From Lachnospiraceae bacterium (GTDB lineage Bacteria; Bacillota; Clostridia; Lachnospirales; Lachnospiraceae), in assembly GCA_015057825.1 (NCBI GenBank), contig SVDN01000011.1, positions 22,317 to 86,316 of the forward strand: a DNA stretch of 64,000 bases, in the 5' to 3' direction. A program made the position numbers and the translations under genes. The notes under the pieces were generated by a model that saw nothing but the letters and a program-made list of their open reading frames with translations, searched no databases and was not told where the DNA came from. The first letter of the stretch is position 1. Each line of letters starts with the position of its first letter. Positions 36,995 through 46,433 of the stretch are shown here, piece by piece.

Positions 36995-37058
36995 GTAGCA
37001 GAAAGATTAATCCTGCATTTCATTAGTGTCTGATTATAAAATACCCAAAGTCTGCTAC
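36995..37058 (+). other. Leader hairpin before DUF169 gene (candidate RNA element)
   Basis: GTAGCAGA (36995-37002) pairs perfectly with TCTGCTAC (37051-37058), and the AGGAGGAGG ribosome site starts 5 bases later. An extended -10 TGTTAAAAT (36977-36985) would start transcription almost at the first arm. The 48-base loop has no motif I recognise. It could be a small riboswitch or a ribosome-access hairpin. Confidence 0.45.
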
Positions 37059-37079
37059 TGTAAGGAGGAGGATTTAAAA

Positions 37080-37892
37080 ATGGAGAAAAACAAAAAGATT
37101 TCCGAGATGTTGAAAAACATTATCGGGCAGCGTTATGATGCAATGGCGCTTAAAATGATTAAAGATGAGGCAGAAGTTCCGGAAAATGCGATTTATCCTA
37201 TGCGCGATGACGGAGTGCATATGGCTTTGTGCCAGGCATTTGCTCTTTCGAGAAGAGAAGGTAAAACAGTTTACATGCAAAAACAGGATCATTGGTGCTG
37301 GGCACCGCTTATCGCTTACGGTCAGGTTGAGGTTAAAAAAGGCACACCGGAATTTAACGAGCTTTTGCCGGTTATCGGCATTAACGATCTGGATGCGGCA
37401 GCGGCATTTATTGAAAATATGCCACATTTAGAGCCGGGCATTTATAAGGGGATTTTGACATCGCCTCTTGCAACTGCGGAATTTGAGCCGGATGCAATCA
37501 TCATCAATTGCCGCAATGCGGAGCTTAGAACCATCTTGTTTGCAATTAAAACTCAGACCGGCACAACAATGAAAACCGAGTTTGATGCCATAGATTCTTG
37601 CGTATGGGGCATTATCCCATCTCTTACAAAGGGCGAGTACAGAGTATCGATTCCGGATCCGGGTGATTTTCAGAGAGCCTGTACAAGCGAGGATGATGTG
37701 ATTCTTAGTGTGCCAAAAGAAAAGTACGATGAACTTATAAGAGGCTTGGAAACCATAGCTCACATCGGCATGGTTCATTCTTCATTCCAAATGGGTATGG
37801 AGTATGATTTCGCAAGACCGAGATTTTACAACAAGCTCTTTAAAGCATGGGGCTTGGATGAAGGAAAAATAGATAAGAATATTCCGGTTTAA
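37080..37892 (+). CDS. DUF169 family protein
   Basis: 270 aa. The pattern IYPMRDDGVHMALCQAFALSRREGKTVYMQKQDHWCWAPLIAYG, then INCRNAELRTILFA and SIPDPGDFQRAC is that of DUF169 proteins, cytoplasmic proteins with conserved Cys residues and unknown function found in anaerobes. Start ATG 37080, with AAGGAGGAGG 8 bases upstream. Single gene with its own leader hairpin and terminator. Confidence 0.85.
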   Translation: MEKNKKISEMLKNIIGQRYDAMALKMIKDEAEVPENAIYPMRDDGVHMALCQAFALSRREGKTVYMQKQDHWCWAPLIAYGQVEVKKGTPEFNELLPVIGINDLDAAAAFIENMPHLEPGIYKGILTSPLATAEFEPDAIIINCRNAELRTILFAIKTQTGTTMKTEFDAIDSCVWGIIPSLTKGEYRVSIPDPGDFQRACTSEDDVILSVPKEKYDELIRGLETIAHIGMVHSSFQMGMEYDFARPRFYNKLFKAWGLDEGKIDKNIPV

Positions 37893-37921
37893 ACAGACAC
37901 GGATAAAAATGTAAATTTAAG

Positions 37922-37960
37922 AATCCATCCCGTATGTTTTGTCGTAGGGATGGATTTTTT
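37922..37960 (+). terminator. Rho-independent terminator
   Basis: AATCCATCCC (37922-37931) pairs with GGGATGGATT (37947-37956), then T-run. Confidence 0.9.
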
Positions 37961-38045
37961 ATATAAATGTAAACTTTAAGGGCTGAGTGTTCATATTTTT
38001 AAATTTGTGTTACAATTAGCTAAGTTTAAGAAAGGTAAGAAGGAA

Positions 38046-38780
38046 ATGCATCACTTTTTTGTAAATCCGAAGGATGTTTCGGAGGAAGAAATTGTTATAA
38101 CCGGTTCGGACGTTAATCATATTAAAAACGTCCTTAGAATGAAGCCGGGTGAGGAAGTCTTAATCAGCAACGGTCAGGGCGGCGACTATTTATGTAAACT
38201 TAAAACTTTGGCGGATGATAAGGTGATTTGCGAAATCACCGATGCGGAGTTTGAAGGCACAGAAAGCCCTGCAAAGTTTATCCTTTTTCAGGGACTCCCA
38301 AAGGCGGATAAGTTCGAGACGGTTATCCAAAAAGCGGTGGAGCTTGGGGCTTACAAAATCGTTCCAGTTGAGACAAAGCGAAGCATCGTTAAACTAGACG
38401 CAAAAAAGAAGGAGTCAAAACTTAAACGTTGGAGCGGCATTGCGGAAAGTGCAGCAAAACAGTCCAGACGCAGTATTGTGCCTGAGGTTGGGGATATTAT
38501 TAAGTTCGATAAGGCTCTTGAGATGGCAAAAGACTTTGATTTAAACATCATTCCATATGAAAATTTTAAAGATATGGAGGCCACAAGGGCAGCTTTGGCG
38601 GAGGTTAAGCCGGGCATGAAAATCGGTATTTTTATCGGCCCTGAGGGTGGCTTTGATGAAGCGGAAGTGGATGCAGCTATAGAGGCGGGAGTTAAACCAA
38701 TCAGCCTCGGAAAGCGTATTCTACGCACGGAAACGGCACCACTGGCCATTCTTTCAATTCTGATGTTTATGTTGGAATAG
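38046..38780 (+). CDS. rsmE: 16S rRNA m3U1498 methyltransferase RsmE
   Basis: Methylates U1498 of 16S rRNA (SPOUT family). 244 aa from ATG 38046 (MHHFFV, typical). N-terminal PUA-like domain (HIKNVLRMKPGEEV); SPOUT knot with FIGPEGGFDEAEVDAA, SLGKRILRTETAPLAILSIL; RWSGIAESAAKQSRRSIVPEV in between. AAGAAGG before the ATG. It normally follows prmA; here it precedes it and a surface-protein gene lies between. Confidence 0.96.
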   Translation: MHHFFVNPKDVSEEEIVITGSDVNHIKNVLRMKPGEEVLISNGQGGDYLCKLKTLADDKVICEITDAEFEGTESPAKFILFQGLPKADKFETVIQKAVELGAYKIVPVETKRSIVKLDAKKKESKLKRWSGIAESAAKQSRRSIVPEVGDIIKFDKALEMAKDFDLNIIPYENFKDMEATRAALAEVKPGMKIGIFIGPEGGFDEAEVDAAIEAGVKPISLGKRILRTETAPLAILSILMFMLE

Positions 38781-38805
38781 CTTAAATAATAATATTGCAG
38801 GTTGG

Positions 38806-38831
38806 AGAGACATTTTAGGATGTCTCTTTAT
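38806..38831 (+). terminator. Terminator of rsmE
   Basis: AGAGACA (38806-38812) pairs with TGTCTCT (38821-38827). Almost the same hairpin ends the next gene (41111-41134). Confidence 0.75.
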
Positions 38832-38838
38832 TATTAAT

Positions 38839-38868
38839 TTGAAATTTTAGGATTGGATATGTTAGAAT
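38839..38868 (+). promoter_or_regulatory. Promoter of the beta-helix surface protein
   Basis: TTGAAA (38839-38844), 18 bases, TAGAAT (38863-38868) with TGT extension. Gene start 48 bases downstream. Confidence 0.6.
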
Positions 38869-38915
38869 GAAATTGTAAATTAGGGAGGGTAAATATTATA
38901 CATGGGGGTGTGTAT

Positions 38916-41087
38916 ATGACTAAAATATTAAAGAAAAGCTCTACGGCTTTGGCAGTTTTATTGGCAGCTTTGATGATTGTGACACTTATTCCGGTGAAAA
39001 CATTTGCACAATCTGATGTTGTAAGTATAACAAGTGAATTTTTACAGGCTGCAAGGGACTATGCAACAACTAATCCGAGAGAAATATATCAGGGTGTTGT
39101 TGAATATTGTCCGCTGGAAGGCGTTGAAGGCAGTGGAATGTTCTTGTTTTACGGTCCGGGGGAATTTAGGCTTGATGAAGATATAAGTCTTTCCAAAGAA
39201 GTCTTCAGACTTTGTAATAACAGCGATACGGAAGCATTTACATTTAACTTAAATGGTCATAGTCTAACGCTTACAGAAGACCATGTTTATGCAGATGATG
39301 CCTACGAACTTGTTGCAAGTTATACCGGTAAAATTATTATTACGGGAAACGGAAGCTTAAATGTTGCAGATACTTGTCAAGGCGAAGCGTTGTTTAACAC
39401 TACTGATTACCTTTACATAGAAAACGGTACATTTAACGGAGAAGTGGGTTCTAATTGGGCGCATACCATAAATATTAACGGCGGTGTCTTTAATGATATT
39501 GTAAAATTCGACGGTGACGCTGTAATAAGCGGCGGAACTTTTAATGATGAAATAATAGCTGAATCTACCGGTAATGTCCAAATAAGCGGCGGAATCTTTA
39601 AAGATGAGCTTACGCTACGGAGAAATGCCAATATCAGCGGCGGAACTTTTAATGAAGTAGTTAATGTTACAAGAACCGCTACAATCAGCGGCGGTACTTT
39701 TAATAAAAGTTTGAGTTTTAACGCTTCCGAGATTAGCGGCGGTGTGTTCAATCACATTCTTACATTGAACGGAACATCGCACATTACAAATGGAGATTTC
39801 AGTGAAGTTGACACAAGGGGCGATGTTACCATAGACGGCGGTAATTTCCAACGTCTTGAATGTGAAACCCGATGGGACGCCACTCAGCTTGCAAATGTTG
39901 TAATTAACGGAGGAAACTTTATACTTAACGACGATGAGTTAGTAACTCCGGTTAATCCTACGATAGAAATCGGTGATGTAAATGCAACAATCAACAATGC
40001 AAATGTTGTTTGGGACCTTACAGGCGCTGCGGCAATGGGTAATGCCATTGAGCTAAACTGTTATGAAGAAGGCTCCTTAACCATTAACGGAGGAACATTT
40101 GTGGGCGGTACAAATGGCCACGGTATATGGGTTAACGGAAATGCATCTTCACTTACCGTAAACGGTGGCGAATTTACAGGGCCTTTGGGTGGTATGGTTG
40201 TAGCGTTGAATGATATCGATCTTCCGAATATTGTTTTAAACAGAGGAATATTTAAAGTTGATGGAACAGTAAGCGATAAAAATGAAGCGGCAATTTATAT
40301 TGTAGGTCCGAAAGGGCTTGCATCAGAGGACGCCAACAAATACTTTAATTCAATGTTAGGCAAAGACAGCGAATATACTCCTGCTTTGGAAATAACAACT
40401 TTTGCAGAAGAAGGCTACGCACAAGATGCTTTCTTTAGCCAAGATAAGCTGGCGGTTATGCCTAAGAGTAATGTATCTCCGGAAACAGAAGACACATTGG
40501 CAACGGAATTTAACAATTTGATAGGTAAAATCCTTGCGGGAGAAAGCGTTGAAGGAATTGACGCAGGATTGGCAGCGGAAATCTTGGATGCCATTGCGGA
40601 AGGTAAAGCTGTTGATGTAGGCGTTGCCATTACTCCTAAATCTGCCGAAGAATTGGGAGAAGACGCAAACAAAATTGAAGGTGCAGTGACCAATAAGCAA
40701 AAGATTGGAGCTTTCTTTGATATAAATATCGAAGTATCCATAGATGGAGAAGTAAGAGGATATATTACAAAATTAGATAACGGAATCTTGTTAAAACTTC
40801 CGTTAATTAACGGTATCGGAGATGTGCCGGGAGGTTATTCGAGAACTTTTAAGGTTGCCAGAGTTCATAACGGCGAGCTTGCAATGTTAGATGCAGAGCG
40901 AGAAAACGACAGCGTTAAAACATTCTCCGACAGATATTCGACCTATGCGATTGTTTACGAAGATGCAAGAAACGTAACGCCGCAAACGGCCGACAATGCA
41001 ACACCTGTGGTTTATATAACCGTATTTGCCTTGGAGCTTGTGGGTGTTGGCATTGTAATATACAGTAAAAAATATAAAGAAGAATAA
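38916..41087 (+). CDS. Secreted beta-helix repeat surface protein
   Basis: 723 aa. Signal peptide (residues 1-32). Residues about 110-470 carry repeats of the type xISGGTFN (for example VISGGTFNDEI, NISGGTFNEVV, TISGGTFNKSL, EISGGVFNHI), one turn each of a right-handed parallel beta-helix as in adhesins and polysaccharide-active enzymes; no catalytic residues identified. The rest is mixed alpha/beta. C-terminus TPQTADN, hydrophobic helix, KKYKEE: an anchor-like signal in which the sortase Gly is Ala. Start ATG 38916, GGGGG 7 bases upstream. It interrupts the usual prmA/rsmE neighbourhood. Confidence 0.78.
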   Translation: MTKILKKSSTALAVLLAALMIVTLIPVKTFAQSDVVSITSEFLQAARDYATTNPREIYQGVVEYCPLEGVEGSGMFLFYGPGEFRLDEDISLSKEVFRLCNNSDTEAFTFNLNGHSLTLTEDHVYADDAYELVASYTGKIIITGNGSLNVADTCQGEALFNTTDYLYIENGTFNGEVGSNWAHTININGGVFNDIVKFDGDAVISGGTFNDEIIAESTGNVQISGGIFKDELTLRRNANISGGTFNEVVNVTRTATISGGTFNKSLSFNASEISGGVFNHILTLNGTSHITNGDFSEVDTRGDVTIDGGNFQRLECETRWDATQLANVVINGGNFILNDDELVTPVNPTIEIGDVNATINNANVVWDLTGAAAMGNAIELNCYEEGSLTINGGTFVGGTNGHGIWVNGNASSLTVNGGEFTGPLGGMVVALNDIDLPNIVLNRGIFKVDGTVSDKNEAAIYIVGPKGLASEDANKYFNSMLGKDSEYTPALEITTFAEEGYAQDAFFSQDKLAVMPKSNVSPETEDTLATEFNNLIGKILAGESVEGIDAGLAAEILDAIAEGKAVDVGVAITPKSAEELGEDANKIEGAVTNKQKIGAFFDINIEVSIDGEVRGYITKLDNGILLKLPLINGIGDVPGGYSRTFKVARVHNGELAMLDAERENDSVKTFSDRYSTYAIVYEDARNVTPQTADNATPVVYITVFALELVGVGIVIYSKKYKEE

Positions 41088-41110
41088 AGACAAGTGAGTA
41101 AAGAATTTTT

Positions 41111-41139
41111 AAGAGACATCTTCGGATGTCTCTTTTTGA
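41111..41139 (+). terminator. Terminator of the surface-protein cassette
   Basis: AAGAGACATC (41111-41120), loop TTCG, GATGTCTCTT (41125-41134), T-run. The UUCG tetraloop makes it very stable. Confidence 0.9.
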
Positions 41140-41178
41140 TATATTTGTAAAAGTTTTATAGAAATCTCATTTGGAGTA

Positions 41179-41187
41179 TGTTAAAAT
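41179..41187 (+). promoter_or_regulatory. Extended -10 promoter of prmA operon
   Basis: TGTTAAAAT (TG at 41179-41180, TAAAAT at 41182-41187), no clear -35; prmA starts 97 bases downstream. Confidence 0.5.
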
Positions 41188-41283
41188 AAATCGGTTACAT
41201 AAATCGTAAACAGAAACTTTTGATAATTATTAATCTTATAGCCCGACAGGCTTGCAATATGAGATTTAAGTAAAGGATAAAAC

Positions 41284-42438
41284 ATGATTTGGTCAAAATA
41301 CACACTTAAAGTTAATACGGATGCGGTTGATTTTGTAAGCGGAGTTCTTGATATGCTTGGTGTTGAAGGCATCGAAGTTGAAGATAAAGTACCGCTAACA
41401 AGCGAGGAACTAAGCAAAATGTATGTGGATCTTCCGCCGGATCTCGGTCCCGATGATGGCAGGGCGACTGTTAGATTTTATGTTAACCCTGACATGGGCG
41501 GAAAATGTGCCTATGATAAGGACAACTATGGCGGAATTGTTCGTAATAGCGACTCTTCAGCCGATGATGAAGCTTTTGACGATGTATTTAATCTGACCTT
41601 TGAATCGGAAGAGGATTTGATTGCAGAGCTTTTAAAACAGCTTGAAGATGCAAAAGAGTTTTTAAACGTCGGCGAAGTTGTGCTTGAAAAGGGCGAATCC
41701 GACGATGCGGATTGGAAAGACAAGTGGAAAGAGTATTTCAAGCCTTTTACTGTTGATGATATTTTGATTAAGCCTACATGGGAAGATGTTCCCGTAGACT
41801 TTGGCGGCAAAACGGTTGTGGAAATCGATCCGGGCATGGCTTTCGGTACCGGTAAACACGAAACAACCAAGCTTTGCATTAAGAATATTAAAACAGCTCT
41901 TTCCGGTGGCGCGGATGCCGGTGTCTTTGAAAATGAGGCTGCATCGGCATTTATGCAAAGGGCCAAAATTCTTGGAAGCGCAGGCAAAACACTTCTTGAT
42001 ATCGGTTGCGGCAGCGGAATATTAGCAATTATTTCCTTGCTTTTGGGTGCCGAAAAAATCGTGGCTGTTGACATAGACGAATATGCAGTGGAAAATGCAA
42101 AAGAAAACTTTGCCTTGAATATTAAAAATGCCGATTCTTACGAGCTTTTTGCAGGCAATCTTTTGGAAGACGAAATGCTTAGACGAATAATCCTCGGCAC
42201 ACAGCCGGAAGGATATGACATCGTTGTCGCCAATATCCTTGCGGATGTAATCATCCCGCTTTCGGGCATTGTTAGCAGATTTATGAAAAAGGGCGGAATT
42301 TTTATTAGCTCCGGTATCATTAATACAAAGGAAGACGATGTAAGAGCGGCAATAGAGCGTAACAGAGAGCTCGAAATCTTGGAAGTTTCGCATATGAACG
42401 ATTGGGTATCCATTACCGCAAGACGTAAAGATCTCTAA
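41284..42438 (+). CDS. prmA: Ribosomal protein L11 methyltransferase PrmA
   Basis: Methylates ribosomal protein L11. 384 aa, longer than the usual 310-320: an acidic stretch of about 40 residues (about 83-125) in the N-terminal part and about 25 residues (about 212-235, GGADAGVFENEAASAFMQ) after the GTGKHETT block. Conserved: DPGMAFGTGKHETTKLC, LLDIGCGSGILAI, VAVDIDEYAVENAKEN, VVANILADVI, SSGII. ATG with AAAGGA 8 bases upstream. First gene of a run with cysteine desulfurase, thiI and mtaB. Confidence 0.95.
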   Translation: MIWSKYTLKVNTDAVDFVSGVLDMLGVEGIEVEDKVPLTSEELSKMYVDLPPDLGPDDGRATVRFYVNPDMGGKCAYDKDNYGGIVRNSDSSADDEAFDDVFNLTFESEEDLIAELLKQLEDAKEFLNVGEVVLEKGESDDADWKDKWKEYFKPFTVDDILIKPTWEDVPVDFGGKTVVEIDPGMAFGTGKHETTKLCIKNIKTALSGGADAGVFENEAASAFMQRAKILGSAGKTLLDIGCGSGILAIISLLLGAEKIVAVDIDEYAVENAKENFALNIKNADSYELFAGNLLEDEMLRRIILGTQPEGYDIVVANILADVIIPLSGIVSRFMKKGGIFISSGIINTKEDDVRAAIERNRELEILEVSHMNDWVSITARRKDL

Positions 42439-42492
42439 GATTGTACTTTGCAAAAGAAAGATTTTTAAAATATAGATGTTTAGGTAGATACA

Positions 42493-43644
42493 ATGGATAT
42501 TTATATGGATAACTCGGCCACAACCAAAGTTGCCGATGAAGTAAAAGAAATAGTTTTAAAAGTAATGACGGAGGATTTTGGGAATCCTTCTTCCAAACAC
42601 ATAAAAGGCGTTGAGGCCGAGAAATACATTAAGGATGCAAAGCAGATTATTGCTTCATCTCTTAAGGTTAAGGATAAGGAAATCTTCTTCACATCCGGTG
42701 GCACCGAGTCAAACAATTTGGCTATAATAGGTGCGGCGAACGCCTACAAACGCAGCGGTAACCACATTATTACAAGCAAAATCGAGCACCCTTCCGTTAT
42801 TAATCCTTTTGTATATTTGGAGGAACAGGGCTTTGATGTTTCCTATGTTGGTGTGGACAGTCAAGGTCACATTGATGAGGAAGAACTTAAGAGCTTACTC
42901 AGACCCGACACCATCCTTGTTTCTTTTATGATGACAAATAACGAAGTGGGAGCAACACAGGATGTTAAAAGGCTGGTTGACATAATTCGCGAAAACAATA
43001 AGGCTACAATCATTCATGTGGATGCGGTTCAGGCTTATGCCAAATATAAGATTTTCCCAAGCAAATGGGGTGTGGACCTTTTGTCCGTCAGCGGTCACAA
43101 GCTTCATGGACCTAAGGGTATCGGCTTCTTATACATCAAAGAAAAAACCAAGATTAAGCCGATAATACTTGGGGGTAATCAGCAGGATGGCATACGTTCC
43201 GGTACGGAAAACGTTCCGGGCATTGCGGGTCTTGGGCTTGCGGCAAAGCTTGCTTACGAAGGCTTCGATGAAAAAATCGCTCATATGCGAGAAATCAGAG
43301 ACTTTATGTCGAAAGAATTTGCGGGCATAGAGGGAGTGAGCGTTAATAACGAAACAGGAGACAATGCGCCTCACATTGTAAGCGCATCCTTTGAAGGCGT
43401 TAAAAGCGAGGTTTTCCTTCATTCCTTGGAGGATAAAGGGATTTACGTTTCGTCCGGTTCGGCTTGTTCCACCCACAAACGTGCACCAAGCGGTACACTT
43501 GTGGCATTGGGCGTAAAAAAAGAATTGCTTGATTGTACTCTTCGCTTCAGTCTTTGCGACGAAAATACAATGGATGAGGCAAAGTACGTTGTGGAAGCCG
43601 TTAAGGAACTTTACCCTAAGCTTAAACTCTTTAGACACTACTAA
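42493..43644 (+). CDS. Cysteine desulfurase (NifS/IscS family)
   Basis: A PLP enzyme taking sulfur from cysteine as a persulfide. 383 aa. MDIYMDNSATTKVADEV; TSGGTESNNLAI; HVDAVQAYAK; SGHKLHGPKGIGFLYI with the PLP Lys; catalytic Cys in VSSGSACSTHK. It stands directly before thiI, as NifZ does in Bacillus, so it most likely supplies sulfur for tRNA 4-thiouridine. ATG, weak GGTAG upstream. Confidence 0.95.
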   Translation: MDIYMDNSATTKVADEVKEIVLKVMTEDFGNPSSKHIKGVEAEKYIKDAKQIIASSLKVKDKEIFFTSGGTESNNLAIIGAANAYKRSGNHIITSKIEHPSVINPFVYLEEQGFDVSYVGVDSQGHIDEEELKSLLRPDTILVSFMMTNNEVGATQDVKRLVDIIRENNKATIIHVDAVQAYAKYKIFPSKWGVDLLSVSGHKLHGPKGIGFLYIKEKTKIKPIILGGNQQDGIRSGTENVPGIAGLGLAAKLAYEGFDEKIAHMREIRDFMSKEFAGIEGVSVNNETGDNAPHIVSASFEGVKSEVFLHSLEDKGIYVSSGSACSTHKRAPSGTLVALGVKKELLDCTLRFSLCDENTMDEAKYVVEAVKELYPKLKLFRHY

Positions 43645-43751
43645 AATTTAGTTTTTAATTGCAATTAGTTTACATAAGACACAACAAAAACCACAATGGT
43701 TCTTGGCCATTTAAAAGAGATCTATTTAACAGTAAACAGAAAGAGAAAACA

Positions 43752-44936
43752 ATGAAATTAGACAAATTTTTAATTAAATACGCCGAAATCGGCGTTAAAG
43801 GAAAAAACAGATATTTATTTGAAGATAAGCTTGTTTACAATATCAAAACAGCTCTATCCAAAATCGATGGCGAATATAAGGTAAGAAAAACCGAAGGTCG
43901 TATCTATGTTGAATGCTTATCAAGCTTTGACAATGACGAGGTTATTGAAACATTAAAGACGGTTTTCGGTATCGTAGGCATTTGCCCTCTTCTTCAGATT
44001 ACGGACGAAGGCTTTGAGGATTTGTCTGCAAAGGTTGTTAACTTTATCGATGAAACATATGACAAAAAAGATTTTACTTTTAAGGTTATGGCCCGTCGTT
44101 CAAGAAAGAATTACCCTCTTAATTCCATGGAAATCAACGAGGAATTGGGTGGCAGGATTTTAGATGCATTCCCTGATCTTAAAGTAGATGTGCATAAGCC
44201 TGAGGTTTACATAAATGTAGAAATCAGAGAGCGCATTAACATTTATTCAAAGGTTATTCCGGGCCCGGGAGGTATGCCTGTGGGCACGGCGGGATCAGCC
44301 ATGCTTCTTTTATCCGGCGGTATCGACAGTCCCGTTGCGGGCTATATGGTTGCAAAGCGCGGTGTTAAAATCGATGCGGTTTATTTCCATGCGCCACCTT
44401 ACACCAGCGAACGCGCTAAACAAAAAGTAGTGGATTTGGCACGTATTGTATCGAGATATTCGGGACCGATAAGACTCCATATTGTAAACTTTACAGACTG
44501 CCAGCTTAAGATTTATGAAGGCTGTCCACATGACCAGCTTACTATCATTATGCGCCGCTATATGATGAAAATTGCGGAGCATTTTGCAAAAGAAAAGGGA
44601 AATCTCGGACTTGTAACGGGTGAAAGCATCGGCCAGGTTGCCAGCCAGACAATGCAGTCCATGGCAGTTACAAACGAAGTTTGCACAATGCCCGTTTACA
44701 GACCTTTGGTGGCAATGGATAAGCAGGATATTATTGATATTTCCGAAAAAATCGGAACATACGAGACATCGGTTCTTCCTTACGAAGATTGTTGTACAAT
44801 CTTTGTGGCCAAGCATCCGGTTACAAAGCCTAACCTTCTTTCTATCAAAAAGAGCGAATCTCATATAGAAGAAGCCATGGAAGAACTTGTAAAAGTTGCT
44901 ATAGAAACAACGGAAGTTATTGATGTAGAATTTTAA
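43752..44936 (+). CDS. thiI: tRNA 4-thiouridine sulfurtransferase ThiI
   Basis: Thiolates U8 of tRNAs with sulfur from the neighbouring desulfurase. 394 aa from ATG 43752 (MKLDKFLIKYAEIGVKGKNR, canonical). THUMP domain to about residue 165, then PP-loop ATP-binding LLLSGGIDSPVAGYM. The rhodanese extension of the enterobacterial form is absent, as usual in Firmicutes. Weak ribosome site (AAAGAG). Confidence 0.96.
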   Translation: MKLDKFLIKYAEIGVKGKNRYLFEDKLVYNIKTALSKIDGEYKVRKTEGRIYVECLSSFDNDEVIETLKTVFGIVGICPLLQITDEGFEDLSAKVVNFIDETYDKKDFTFKVMARRSRKNYPLNSMEINEELGGRILDAFPDLKVDVHKPEVYINVEIRERINIYSKVIPGPGGMPVGTAGSAMLLLSGGIDSPVAGYMVAKRGVKIDAVYFHAPPYTSERAKQKVVDLARIVSRYSGPIRLHIVNFTDCQLKIYEGCPHDQLTIIMRRYMMKIAEHFAKEKGNLGLVTGESIGQVASQTMQSMAVTNEVCTMPVYRPLVAMDKQDIIDISEKIGTYETSVLPYEDCCTIFVAKHPVTKPNLLSIKKSESHIEEAMEELVKVAIETTEVIDVEF

Positions 44937-44943
44937 TTATTTG

Positions 44944-44972
44944 TTTGCGGCCCGCTAATGCTCGGCCGCAAA
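44944..44972 (+). other. Hairpin between thiI and mtaB
   Basis: TTTGCGGCC (44944-44952) pairs perfectly with GGCCGCAAA (44964-44972), 11-base loop, no T-run. Probably mRNA stability or partial termination. Confidence 0.6.
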
Positions 44973-44994
44973 TTAACTTATGAGAGGTAAATCA

Positions 44995-46317
44995 ATGAAA
45001 GCAGCAATCCACAATCTGGGCTGTAAAGTTAATTCATATGAAGCGGAATCCATGAGAGAACAACTGATGAATAATGGTTATGAAATTGTGGATTTTTCTG
45101 AAATGGCTGATGTGTATATCGTTAATACATGCAGCGTTACCAATATTGCCGACCGTAAATCAAGGCAAATGCTTCATCGCGCCAAAAAGCTTAATCCCGA
45201 TGCCGTGGTTGTAGCCGCCGGCTGCTATGTACAGGAAGTGGGGGATGAACTGCTAAGGGATAATGCAGTTGACATAATTCTTGGTAACAATAAAAAGTCA
45301 AACCTTGCGGAAACACTTGCCGACTACTTTAAAGACCAAAGTAAAAATGCCAACTTTGTTGACATCGGCGAAGAAAAACTTTTTGAAGAAACTCCCGTGG
45401 AAACAACGGATGAAAATATAAGAGTAAATGTTAAGGTTCAGGACGGCTGCAACAATTTTTGCACTTATTGCATTATTCCTTATACCAGAGGAAGAATCAG
45501 AAGCAGAAGTATCTCTGAAATTCAAAAAGAAGTTACGGGCTTGGCGGGCAAAGGTTATAAAGAGATTGTTATAAACGGCATAAATTTAAGTTCTTACGGT
45601 TTGGACAAGACGGAGACTTCTTCGTCTGACGAAAAGATTTCCTTAATAGAATTGCTTGAGAAATTAAACGAAATCCCGGGCATAGAACGTATCAGAATGA
45701 GCTCTTTGGAACCCAGAGTGATTAGTTTTGATTTTGTGGAAAGACTTAAAAAACTTGAAAAAATTTGTCATCATTTTCATCTTTCCATGCAAAGCGGTTG
45801 TGACGAAACTTTAAAAAGAATGAATCGTCATTACACATCCGGTGAATACTATGAAGCCTGTCTGCGACTTCGCAAGGCTTTTGATGACGCAGCCATTACA
45901 ACGGATGTTATTGTGGGATTTCCGGGAGAGACGGAAGAAGAATTTGAAAAAAGCTATGATTTTTGCAAAAAAGTAGGATTTGCGGATCTTCATGTATTTA
46001 AATATTCCAAGCGAAAAGGTACGAAAGCTGCGGATATGCCGAATCAATTAACGGAAAAACAAAAACATGAGCGTAGTGAGAAGCTTATAAAACTGGGCAA
46101 AGAAATGTCCCAAGCCTTCAGAAATAAATTTCTTGGAGAGGAAGCTGAAGTGCTTTTCGAAGAAAAGTGCATATTATCCGGCGAGGAATACTATATAGGA
46201 CATACGAGACAGTATCTTAAAGTGTGTGTAAAGTCCGATGAAAACTTGGTGGGCAAAAACATGAAAGTATTGATAGATAAGCCCCTTGAATCGGAAATAC
46301 TCCTTGCAAGGATTTAA
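44995..46317 (+). CDS. mtaB: tRNA t6A37 methylthiotransferase MtaB
   Basis: A radical SAM enzyme adding methylthio to t6A37 of tRNA. 440 aa from ATG 44995 (MKAAIHNLGCKVNSYEAE). UPF0004 domain with Cys ligands (C10, C47 region, C80 region); radical SAM CxxxCxxC in CNNFCTYCIIPYTRGR; C-terminal TRAM-like segment (GHTRQYLKVCVKS). GAGAGG 7 bases upstream. Ends the prmA run. Confidence 0.95.
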   Translation: MKAAIHNLGCKVNSYEAESMREQLMNNGYEIVDFSEMADVYIVNTCSVTNIADRKSRQMLHRAKKLNPDAVVVAAGCYVQEVGDELLRDNAVDIILGNNKKSNLAETLADYFKDQSKNANFVDIGEEKLFEETPVETTDENIRVNVKVQDGCNNFCTYCIIPYTRGRIRSRSISEIQKEVTGLAGKGYKEIVINGINLSSYGLDKTETSSSDEKISLIELLEKLNEIPGIERIRMSSLEPRVISFDFVERLKKLEKICHHFHLSMQSGCDETLKRMNRHYTSGEYYEACLRLRKAFDDAAITTDVIVGFPGETEEEFEKSYDFCKKVGFADLHVFKYSKRKGTKAADMPNQLTEKQKHERSEKLIKLGKEMSQAFRNKFLGEEAEVLFEEKCILSGEEYYIGHTRQYLKVCVKSDENLVGKNMKVLIDKPLESEILLARI

Positions 46318-46433
46318 AAACTGTATTATTATAGAATTAGTCAACAAAAGCATTTTCGAACGTTTATAAAAATAAAAGCCGAAAAGATAATGAAATGTGA
46401 TTTGTCAGCACAGGCAGAGCGGGGAGAAAAGTC

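Noticed and set aside
39475..39780. Tandem DNA repeat in the surface protein
   Set aside because: The repeat is at protein level (ISGGTF turns); the DNA units are diverged and vary in length.
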